In this document: positions 36,807 to 43,064 of the stretch, one piece after another | Numbering within the stretch: the stretch's first letter is position 1 | How the letters are laid out: each line of letters starts with the position of its first letter | Assembly (NCBI GenBank): GCA_964576515.1 | Contig: CAZNUW010000009.1 | Coordinates: forward strand, 1 to 64,000 | DNA from: SHVO01 sp964576515 | GTDB lineage: Bacteria; Pseudomonadota; Alphaproteobacteria; Rhodospirillales; Rhodospirillaceae | DNA: 64,000 nucleotides | Direction: 5' to 3' | Program-made: the position numbers and the translations under genes | The notes under the pieces: generated by a model | The model's database searches: none | What the model was told of the DNA's origin: nothing | The model's input: the letters and a program-made list of their open reading frames with translations, nothing else

Positions 36807-36843
36807 ATAGGGACATAATGTCCCTATTTTAGGTACTTGTCAA
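36807..36843 (-). promoter_or_regulatory. Near-consensus promoter overlapped by a perfect operator
   Basis: On the minus strand TTGACA (36838-36843) and CATTAT (36815-36820) are 17 bases apart, close to the sigma-70 ideal. A perfect inverted repeat with 10-base arms (ATAGGGACAT and ATGTCCCTAT around one central A, 36807-36827) covers the -10 and the start site. A strong promoter held shut by a dimeric repressor is the natural reading. The spacer includes the 17-base element also present at 591-607. Confidence 0.75.
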
Positions 36844-36858
36844 GATGCCGCACCCTCA

Positions 36859-36885
36859 CGTAATGTTACGAACTGTAGCGTTACA
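36859..36885 (+). promoter_or_regulatory. Tandem palindromic operator-like sites
   Basis: GTAATGTTAC (36860-36869) and GTAGCGTTAC (36875-36884) are direct repeats with a 15-base period. Each is itself a GTA-N4-TAC palindrome. They lie 25 bases before the GTG of the next gene, and the 5-base spacing suggests side-by-side dimers of a regulator. No regulator gene is adjacent. Confidence 0.45.
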
Positions 36886-36908
36886 CAAAAGAACATACGG
36901 AGGACGCC

Positions 36909-37643
36909 GTGAACCCGCTCTTCATCCTCGTCGCCTCTCTCGCCCACCCTCTTGCAATGGCGGCCCCGGCACCGGAACTCGACACTATTCTCACCAAATC
37001 ACTGGGCGCCATGGGTGGAGAGGCCGCGCTGCGCGGGTTGAACAATGTTCGCATCTCCGCCACGTGGACGGAAAACGGCATGCAATTCACGGGCGACTAC
37101 CGAGCCACGCGCGAGGGCCGCATGCGCATCGACGTGTTCATCGACAGAACGCGCGTTTACAGTGAAGGGCTGGATGATGAAGGAGCGTGGGAACAGGCGG
37201 GCACCGAGAAGGTCGCAGCAGTCGGCGTCGACGCCCGTAACGCGCTTGCACACGGCATCGCATATAGATTCGAAGGCATCTGGCTGACGCGGGAGAGCGG
37301 TCACCAAGTACAATACGACGGAATCGAACGCGTCGGCGGTGTCGACTACCTCACCGTCAAGTTGGCGTTCAGGGACGGATTTGAAACCTTTTTCCTCGTG
37401 AACCCGCAAACGTGGCTGCCGGAACGTCAACGGGACGTGCGCGCTTATCACCCCGCAAACGATCCCAAAAAAATCGTGATCGAGGTCTTACAAGGCAACT
37501 TCAAAAAACACTGCGGTGTTGCGATGCCTCATGTTTCCCGCGACATAAACTTGAGCACGAGTGAAGTTCTTACGGAGCGGAAGGTGACAGAGTTGGTTTG
37601 CAACGTCCCCGTTGAGAGCCTGGACATTGAGCGCCCCCGGTGA
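36909..37643 (+). CDS. Exported LolA-fold-like protein, function unknown
   Basis: The 244-residue product has a signal peptide (MNPLFILVASLAHPLAMAAP), then DTILTKSLGAMGGEAALRGLNNVRISATW. The remainder is a beta-rich body with TRVYSEGLDDEGAWE and WLPERQRDV. This layout resembles the LolA/outer-membrane-lipoprotein-sorting fold in which a short helix is followed by strands reporting a sugar- or lipid-binding cup, but similarity is by pattern only. Start is GTG preceded by GGAGG. Tandem operator-like sites sit just upstream. Two Cys near the C-terminus could pair. It is the first of four small exported-protein genes on the plus strand. Confidence 0.65.
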   Translation: MNPLFILVASLAHPLAMAAPAPELDTILTKSLGAMGGEAALRGLNNVRISATWTENGMQFTGDYRATREGRMRIDVFIDRTRVYSEGLDDEGAWEQAGTEKVAAVGVDARNALAHGIAYRFEGIWLTRESGHQVQYDGIERVGGVDYLTVKLAFRDGFETFFLVNPQTWLPERQRDVRAYHPANDPKKIVIEVLQGNFKKHCGVAMPHVSRDINLSTSEVLTERKVTELVCNVPVESLDIERPR

Positions 37644-37843
37644 ATCCGCGAATCCGCCTAATCCGAACACTTCGCGGACCTCCCGCATCATCTCATAACG
37701 CGCTCGGCGCAGGCCGATCCGCACATTTTCCCTTCTGTCACACATACTTACACACCGCCACAAAACCACCTTATCCCCGCCCTACCCTCACCATTCTCCT
37801 CCCGTTTACTGATTGTACGTCAATCAGAGCGAGGAGATTGATC

Positions 37844-38080
37844 ATGAACACGAAGATGAAAACCGGGTTGTCCGCTGTCGCCGCCGTTGTCGCGGTGATG
37901 GGGTTGAGCGCCTGCGTGAGCGACGGCGGCTCTTATTCCAGCTTCAGCATGGGTGTGTCGTCCTACGACGGGTACGACCGCGGTTATTATCGCGGCGACT
38001 ATCGCGCGCGCCGCGACTATGACGGCGACGGCGTGCCCAACTGGGCGGACCGCCGCCCGCGCAATCCGTGGCGCGACTAG
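37844..38080 (+). CDS. Small lipoprotein with calcium-binding-type motif
   Basis: A 78-residue lipoprotein. The signal peptide ends in a lipobox (VMGLSAC, Cys at about 23), so the mature protein should be anchored by its N-terminal Cys. After a Ser/Tyr/Gly-rich linker with Tyr-Asp repeats, the C-terminus reads RRDYDGDGVPNWADRRP, the DxDGDGVPN-x2-D pattern of thrombospondin type 3 calcium-binding repeats, as a single unit. The GAGGAG ribosome site precedes the ATG at good spacing. It has its own terminator. Function unknown. A surface or periplasmic calcium-dependent contact is possible. Confidence 0.75.
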   Translation: MNTKMKTGLSAVAAVVAVMGLSACVSDGGSYSSFSMGVSSYDGYDRGYYRGDYRARRDYDGDGVPNWADRRPRNPWRD

Positions 38081-38128
38081 TTCAGACTGTTTTACCAACG
38101 CCGCTGAGATAAGACGGCGGAACGACGG

Positions 38129-38165
38129 AAAGGCCCCCCTTGTGTGTGCGCGGGGGGCCTTTTTC
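38129..38165 (+). terminator. Intrinsic terminator
   Basis: AAAGGCCCCCC pairs with GGGGGGCCTTT across a 12-base loop, followed by TT. It ends the small lipoprotein transcript. Confidence 0.88.
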
Positions 38166-38233
38166 GCATCCGCCTCCACCCGCAGCGGAATCATTTGAAC
38201 GCACGCCGGGTCTTTGGGCATGATCGAGTTCCC

Positions 38234-38623
38234 ATGTTCAGAACACTCATTCTGCCCTCCCTCCTTCCGGTTTTCCTGATGGGCTCGGCTTCGGTCTTCG
38301 CGGACGATGCGAAGATGCCCGCGCTGCTGTTCACCAACACCTTGCGCATCGAGAACCGCTTTGCGGTGAACGATATCTTTGTCGATCCGGATCATACGTG
38401 GACGTCCGTTGGGGCGACGGTGCGCGCGCGCACACGCGGGACGTGGGAATTCATCGACGGCGCGTTATGCGTGACTCAAACGGATCCGCCGCAGCCCTCG
38501 TCGCCGCCGAAATCCTTCTGCGAGCCGCTGGCGGGACGGAAGCTGGGCGACGTTTGGGAGAAGACGGATGCCCGTAACGGCGTGGTGCGCTCGTCTCTCA
38601 TACCGAGACGCGAAGCGCGGTGA
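38234..38623 (+). CDS. Small exported protein of unknown function
   Basis: The 129-residue product has a clear signal peptide (ending SASVFAD) and a mature domain of about 105 residues. The mature part has the pattern HTWTSVG, GTWEFIDGALCVTQTDPP, CEPLAGRKLGDVWE, with two Cys placed as if to form a disulfide. This resembles a set of short periplasmic proteins in Alphaproteobacteria that have no assigned role. I know of no function. It follows a terminator and is presumably transcribed alone. Confidence 0.65.
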   Translation: MFRTLILPSLLPVFLMGSASVFADDAKMPALLFTNTLRIENRFAVNDIFVDPDHTWTSVGATVRARTRGTWEFIDGALCVTQTDPPQPSSPPKSFCEPLAGRKLGDVWEKTDARNGVVRSSLIPRREAR

Positions 38624-39037
38624 ATTAACCGCTCTTGGGCGTTTCGCGGGTGACGATCACAGTCCAGCCGCGGGTGCGGGCGGGAACAGGAATTTTCTTC
38701 GCCGATTGGGGGCCGGCGCGCGAGGCATGCGCGGGACATGGGAGCGCGACGATTGCGCCGTCCCTCCCGCGCGCCGTGTGGGCGCGGGAGGACGCGCCGC
38801 CCACGGAACGCGACGCCATTTTTGGGTCAAGGTCCATCTACCGGCAACGTTAAGAACCGGCGAAGGTTTCGCGCGCTCACGCGGCTTTTACGCCAAGACG
38901 CGTGAATTCGCCTCCTTTCGCCGCGTGTCACAAATTTTCAATTCTGTAATTTTCCGCGCCCCTTGACACGCGCGGACAGGAAAATAGGTCGCGTGTGTTG
39001 GGTTATTCTTTCTAACGATTTGCTTGGGAGATCATCC
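38624..39037. other. Non-coding gap with hairpin and possible promoter
   Basis: No convincing gene. Frames on both strands (one of about 130 residues on the plus strand) consist of Arg/Gly-rich low-complexity sequence without family resemblance. A GC-rich imperfect hairpin (CCGTGTGGGCG with CGCCGCCCACGG) lies around 38776-38813. A possible promoter for the next gene is TTGACA at 38963-38968 with a weak TAGGTC 16 bases on. GC content falls after 38900. Confidence 0.45.
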
Positions 39038-39526
39038 ATGTTCAGAGCTTTACTTTTGAGCGCCGTGGTGCTCGGCGGCGCGAACGCCGCCCACGCCGCC
39101 TGCACACACGAGCCCCGCATCCCCACCGACCGCTATCAGGTGAACGGGGCGACCGCGTTCGACACGCAAACGAAACTGACCTGGCAGCGTTGCGCCGTCG
39201 GCCAGAAATGGCAGGAAGGCGCGGGGTGCACGGGCACGCCGGAGCAACTGTCGTGGGCGCAGGCCCGCAAGATGGACGGCACGTGGCGTCTGCCCACGAA
39301 GGACGAGATGCTGACGCTGGTGTCGCGGGCGTGTCTGCGCAGCGTGAACGCGGACGTCTTCCCCGGCATCAGCTACCAATTCCCCGACTATTGGACGAGC
39401 ACAGAGACCGCGCCCGGCCTGACGTGGACGGTGAGCCTGACCGGCGGCACGGAATTCAACGCGCTGCAGTCGTCGCACAACGCCGTGATGCTGGTACAGG
39501 GCCAGCAGGTTGCGGAGGCGCGGTAA
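39038..39526 (+). CDS. Exported DUF1566-domain protein
   Basis: The 162-residue product has a signal peptide (MFRALLLSAVVLGGANAAHA) and one DUF1566 (Lcl C-terminal) domain: DTQTKLTWQRCAVGQKW, LSWAQARKMDGTWRLPTKDE, YWTSTETAPG, and a closing AVMLVQ. Such domains occur in surface or periplasmic proteins and relate distantly to formylglycine-generating-enzyme and lectin folds. Cys pairs in CAVG...GCTG and CTHE/RACL may form disulfides. Start ATG follows TTGGGAG. No partner gene is obvious. Confidence 0.75.
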   Translation: MFRALLLSAVVLGGANAAHAACTHEPRIPTDRYQVNGATAFDTQTKLTWQRCAVGQKWQEGAGCTGTPEQLSWAQARKMDGTWRLPTKDEMLTLVSRACLRSVNADVFPGISYQFPDYWTSTETAPGLTWTVSLTGGTEFNALQSSHNAVMLVQGQQVAEAR

Positions 39527-39598
39527 CCGGAACCTGAAAACGACGTTCGCACGAACGCCCCCGTTCAGGGAGAGGACGACGGATCGGCCGCCGGGAAA

Positions 39599-41818
39599 TC
39601 AATCGCCGGCGGCCCCCGGATTCCTCTTTTCCAGCGCCGCGTCGAACCGCGCGGCGGCGGCGGGGAGTTCGGCGGCGGCGCGCTTCATGTCGTCGAGACC
39701 CGCGGTTTTGGCTTCGATGGCGGCGCCGAGTGCACCGAGCTCCATCGCGCCGAACTGGCGGCTGCTGCCCTTGATGGCGTGACCGAGGCGGTGGGCGGCG
39801 GCGACGTCGCCGGCGTCCAGGGTGGCTTGGAGTTGCACGAGATAGTCGCCAAGGCCGGTGCGATAGGCGCCGAGCGCATTGCGCATGACATCGGCGCCGA
39901 GCACGGACTCCAATTCGGCGTAATGCGCGGTGTCGAGCACGGCCTCGCCGGACGGGCGCGGGTCGGTCCCCGGACCGCCGGATGTTTCAGGCGCGGGCAC
40001 GGCTTGCGCGACGTCGTCGCGGTCAGCGTCGTCGCGGTAGGCGTGCCCGCGGCTTTCGATGGCCTCGAACAAGGTGGGCCAGTGCGCGGGCTTGGCGACG
40101 ACCTGGTTGACGCCCGCCTCGAGATAGCCGCGGCGCTGGTCCTCCGTCAGGCCCGCCGTGAGCGCCACGATGGGGATCTGCGCCGCGCGCGTGCCGAGAT
40201 CGCGGATATCGCGGGTGGCCTCGGCGCCGTCCATCACCGGCATGTGCATGTCCATGATGATGACGTCGTAGCCGCCCTCCTCGGCGGCGTGAACCGCCAG
40301 GAGCCCGTTCTCGACACAATGAATCTTGTGGCCGCGACGGGTGATCATCTCGCGCATCAGGTCGCGGATGGCGTCGTTGTCCTCGGCGAGGAGCACCCGC
40401 AACGGTTCGCGGCCCGCGTGCGCGGTGAGTTTGGTCTCGGCGCGCGCGGCGGCGACCTCCTGCGCGATCGGCAACGGCACGGTGAGGGTGAAGGTGGAGC
40501 CCTTCCCGATTTCGGACACCACGGTGAGTTCGCCGCCCATGAGTTCGGCGAGCTTGCGGCTGATGGCGAGACCCAAACCGGTGCCACCGTGGGTGCGGGT
40601 GCGGAAGTTCTCCGCCTGGACGAAGGGCTGAAACAATCGGGCCTGATCGTCGGGCGCGATGCCCATGCCGCTGTCGGCCACCGCGAGACGCAAGGCGACC
40701 TCGCCGGGGCCGAGGCGCGTTTGCGACACCGCGATCACGATCTCGCCGCTTTGGGTGAATTTGACGGCGTTGCCGACGAGGTTGGAGAGGATCTGGCGCA
40801 GGCGGACGGGATCGCCGATGAGCGCGTCGTGCGCGCCGAGATCGTCGACGGGCAGGTTCTCGGCGCGCAAGGTGAGTCCCTTCTCCTCGGCCAGCGGGGC
40901 GAAGAGATCGCGCACATCGCCGAGGAGGTCGTTGACGGAGAAGGCCACCTTGTCCACCGGCATCTGGCGGGCTTCGATCTTGGCGAAGTCGAGCAGATCG
41001 TTCAGAAGCGAGAGCAGATTCTTGCCCGCGCGCGCGATGCGGTCGATCTTGCCCGCGTGATCGGCGGGGAGCCGGTCCTGCTGGAGCAACTCCGCGGTGC
41101 CGATGATGGCCGTCATGGGCGTGCGCAGCTCGTGGCTCATTGTGGCGAGGAAGGCGGACTTCGCCTCGCTGACGTCCTCGGCGCGTTTGAGCTCGCGCAT
41201 CAGGGACTGGCGGTACTGGGTGATGGCGATGACGGGGCCGGCGGCGGCGACGATGAGCGAGGCCGCGCGCGAGATCCAGGTGGTGATCGTCATGCCCGCG
41301 GGATAGGTGGGCACGGGGTAGTAGCCCGCTTTGATCGCGAAATAACTGGAGAAGGTGATGAGCACCGAAAGCGCCACCACGACGATGCCCGCGGCCGCGC
41401 CGTAGAACACCGCGGCCATGGCGCCGGCGGCCACGAAGAACACGTAGGAGGTGGGCGCCAAAGTGGCGATCTGTCCCGCCCATCCCATGGCGAGCAGAAG
41501 GAAGATGATAAGATTGGCGCGCACCACATAAGGGATGCGTTTGCGAAAAATCGCGATCAGCCAGACGGCGCCCGCGCCGAGGCACTGGGCGGTGTACTGG
41601 GGCGTCCAGCCCACATCGAGCGCGCGCGAAACGCTGATGCCGACGGCGGGCACGATCAGCCAGGCCATGACCGCGAGCGTGGTGTCGCACACGTCCGACT
41701 TGACGGCGTCGAGCGATGAGACGGCGCGCGAGGCGAGCGCGGGGCGCGCGGTTCCGGATGCGCGCGCCGTATGACGTGCGTCCTTGGGGCTGGAGTCTGT
41801 GACGCTTTGCTGGCTCAC
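39599..41818 (-). CDS. Membrane hybrid histidine kinase with receiver and Hpt
   Basis: A 739-residue tripartite sensor. About six hydrophobic segments (45-200) form a membrane input module with no recognisable PAS, followed by HisKA with His229 in SHELRTP, a HATPase (SNLVGNAVKF, ADSGMGI, GGTGLGLAI), a receiver with phosphorylatable Asp523 (IIMDMHMPVMDG) and Lys576 (VAKPAHW), and a C-terminal Hpt with His680 in HRLGHAIKGSSRQFG. The receiver and Hpt allow an internal His-Asp-His relay to an unlinked response regulator, none of which is in the window. Two FNR/FixK-like boxes precede it, hinting at oxygen- or redox-linked expression. It ends about 70 bases from the convergent DUF1566 gene. Confidence 0.9.
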   Translation of the reverse strand: MSQQSVTDSSPKDARHTARASGTARPALASRAVSSLDAVKSDVCDTTLAVMAWLIVPAVGISVSRALDVGWTPQYTAQCLGAGAVWLIAIFRKRIPYVVRANLIIFLLLAMGWAGQIATLAPTSYVFFVAAGAMAAVFYGAAAGIVVVALSVLITFSSYFAIKAGYYPVPTYPAGMTITTWISRAASLIVAAAGPVIAITQYRQSLMRELKRAEDVSEAKSAFLATMSHELRTPMTAIIGTAELLQQDRLPADHAGKIDRIARAGKNLLSLLNDLLDFAKIEARQMPVDKVAFSVNDLLGDVRDLFAPLAEEKGLTLRAENLPVDDLGAHDALIGDPVRLRQILSNLVGNAVKFTQSGEIVIAVSQTRLGPGEVALRLAVADSGMGIAPDDQARLFQPFVQAENFRTRTHGGTGLGLAISRKLAELMGGELTVVSEIGKGSTFTLTVPLPIAQEVAAARAETKLTAHAGREPLRVLLAEDNDAIRDLMREMITRRGHKIHCVENGLLAVHAAEEGGYDVIIMDMHMPVMDGAEATRDIRDLGTRAAQIPIVALTAGLTEDQRRGYLEAGVNQVVAKPAHWPTLFEAIESRGHAYRDDADRDDVAQAVPAPETSGGPGTDPRPSGEAVLDTAHYAELESVLGADVMRNALGAYRTGLGDYLVQLQATLDAGDVAAAHRLGHAIKGSSRQFGAMELGALGAAIEAKTAGLDDMKRAAAELPAAAARFDAALEKRNPGAAGD

Positions 41819-41854
41819 GTCAAAAGGTCCGAAACAGTCGCGAGGCGCGCCGGA

Positions 41855-41911
41855 GCATACCGGACGGCCGGGAGGACCTTTGTGACCTAAATCAAGGGTG
41901 ACCTAAATCAA
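41855..41911 (-). promoter_or_regulatory. Tandem FNR/FixK-like boxes before the hybrid kinase
   Basis: On the minus strand TTGATTTAGGTCAC occurs twice (41898-41911 and 41882-41895), 16 bases apart. This fits the TTGAT-N4-ATCAA FNR/FixK consensus in the first half exactly and in 3 of 5 positions in the second (GTCAC). A TATGCT at 41855-41860 is centred about 31 bases from the centre of the proximal box, the class II activator geometry (box near -41.5). No FNR gene is in the window. Confidence 0.6.
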
Positions 41912-41930
41912 ACGCGATCCGGATCGCATG

Positions 41931-41958
41931 AAAAAAGGGAACCCAACGGGTTCCCTTT
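41931..41958 (-). terminator. Intrinsic terminator after dps
   Basis: GGGAACCC and GGGTTCCC with a 3-base loop, extended by AAA/TTT pairs. On the minus strand the stem is followed by TTTTTT. It separates dps from the kinase gene. Confidence 0.88.
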
Positions 41959-41976
41959 GTCCTTATTCCTCCACAC

Positions 41977-42456
41977 TTATTCTTCAAGAAGGCTGCGCAA
42001 CATCCAGGCGGTCTTTTCGTGCCATTGGAGGCGCTGGGTGATGAGGTCCAGGGTGGGCTGGTCGTCGGCCTTGTCGGCCAGGGGAAGGACCGAACGCGCG
42101 GTCTTGGCGACGCGCTCGTGGTCCTTCACCAGGATCTTGATCATTTCCTTCGCCGACGGCACGCCGGTTTCTTCCTTCACCGAGGCGAGCTTGGCGAACG
42201 CCGCGTAGGAGCCGGGCGCCGGATGGCCGAGGGCGCGGATGCGCTCGGCGATAAGGTCAACGGCGGTCCAGGCTTCGGTGTACTGGGTCATGAACATCAG
42301 GTGGAGTGTCTGGAACATCGGGCCGGTGACGTTCCAATGAAAGCCGTGGGTTTTCAGATAAACCGTGTAGGTGTCGGCCAGCACTTTCGAGAGACCGCCG
42401 ACAATCGCTTTGCGGCTTTTGGGGTCGATACCGATGTCGATGGAAACGCTGGCCAT
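41977..42456 (-). CDS. dps: Dps-family ferritin-like protein
   Basis: Dps dodecamers oxidise and store iron and protect DNA in starvation. The 159-residue protein matches the family (THGFHWNVTGPMFQTLHLMF, then AVDLIAERIRALG, ending QWHEKTAWMLRSLL). Aligned to E. coli Dps, ferroxidase ligands His51, His63, Asp78 and Glu82 correspond to His40, His52, Asp67 and Glu71, but the position of Asp67 is Met56, where most homologues have Glu or Asp. Iron chemistry may be weakened. No Lys-rich DNA-binding tail is present. Monocistronic with a terminator downstream. Confidence 0.92.
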   Translation of the reverse strand: MASVSIDIGIDPKSRKAIVGGLSKVLADTYTVYLKTHGFHWNVTGPMFQTLHLMFMTQYTEAWTAVDLIAERIRALGHPAPGSYAAFAKLASVKEETGVPSAKEMIKILVKDHERVAKTARSVLPLADKADDQPTLDLITQRLQWHEKTAWMLRSLLEE

Positions 42457-42555
42457 GATGCCCTCTTGATCGCGGTGAAACGGGAGGAATTGGATGGTTT
42501 CTAATGTAGGTCCAGGGGGTGGTGTGGGTAAACGAAAAACGAACCCTCAAACATA

Positions 42556-42598
42556 AAACGACCCCCTCCTGACCTCCCCCTTTCAGGGGGAGGAATAA
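42556..42598 (-). repeat. GC-rich hairpin repeat, copy A
   Basis: On the minus strand: a CCTCCCCCTGAAAGGGGGAGG hairpin, then TCAGGAGGGGGTCGTTTT. Consensus over five copies is a CCTCCCC/GGGGAGG hairpin followed by n-T-n-A-n-G-n-GGGGTCGTTT. It lies upstream of dps and is inverted relative to copy B, about 20 bases away. Confidence 0.8.
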
Positions 42599-42619
42599 AA
42601 TGGAGTGCGCTAAAATTAT

Positions 42620-42660
42620 CCCTCCCCTGGAAGGGGAGGGTCAGGGAGGGGTCGTTTTTT
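42620..42660 (+). repeat. GC-rich hairpin repeat, copy B
   Basis: CCCTCCCCTGGAAGGGGAGGG hairpin followed by TCAGGGAGGGGTCGTTTTTT on the plus strand. Copies A and B together make a large imperfect inverted repeat, and B and C bracket the DUF559 gene. The start codon of that gene falls in the T-run of this copy. Confidence 0.8.
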
Positions 42661-43036
42661 GGTTGGGCGGTTTCGTAAGACTCCGGAAACCACGTCGCGC
42701 GCTCGGCGGTTGCGGCGGGATGCGACCACGACGGAAAAGGCGCTTTGGCTTTACCTGCGCAGCGCTCAAATCGCCGGTGTGTCGTTCCGCAGGCAGCATC
42801 CCGTTGGGCGCTATTTCGCGGATTTCTGCGCGCCGTCCCTGAAACTCATCATCGAACTGGATGGCGGTCAGCACGCCGATGCGCCGGGCGACGAAGTACG
42901 AACGCGATGGCTGGCGGCGTCCGGATATCGCGTGCTCCGGTTTTGGAACACCGAGGTGATCGAGAACATGGAGGGTGTGGTGGAGGAGATTGGGAGAGTC
43001 GTGCGAGAGAGGAAACAACAAACGACCTCTCCCTAA
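42659..43036 (+). CDS. DUF559 (Vsr-like nuclease fold) protein
   Basis: The 125-residue product matches DUF559, small proteins with a PD-(D/E)XK fold related to very-short-patch repair endonucleases. Visible residues are TEKALWLYLRSAQIAGVSFR, the metal-binding pair in YFADFCAPSLKLIIELDGGQH, and GYRVLRFWNTEVIEN. No activity is established for the family. A TTG start lies in the T-run of repeat copy B and is uncertain, since later in-frame starts would cut into the conserved helix. Its last codons (TTSP) are encoded by repeat copy C. The gene is therefore exactly framed by inverted repeats, as expected of a mobile cassette. Confidence 0.82.
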   Translation: MVGRFRKTPETTSRARRLRRDATTTEKALWLYLRSAQIAGVSFRRQHPVGRYFADFCAPSLKLIIELDGGQHADAPGDEVRTRWLAASGYRVLRFWNTEVIENMEGVVEEIGRVVRERKQQTTSP

Positions 43037-43064
43037 CCCTCCCCTTTCAGGGGGAGGAATAAAT
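43021..43064 (-). repeat. GC-rich hairpin repeat, copy C
   Basis: Inverted relative to copy B: on the minus strand a CCTCCCCCTGAAAGGGGAGG hairpin, then GTTAGGGAGAGGTCGTTTG. B and C match at 21 of 24 positions over the GGGTCAGGGAGGGGTCGTTT region. It fills the gap between the DUF559 and nfrA stops. Confidence 0.8.

Noticed and set aside
38568..38966. 132-codon plus-strand frame between two exported-protein genes
   Set aside because: Arg/Gly-rich, low complexity, overlaps the preceding gene, and has no ribosome site or family match.
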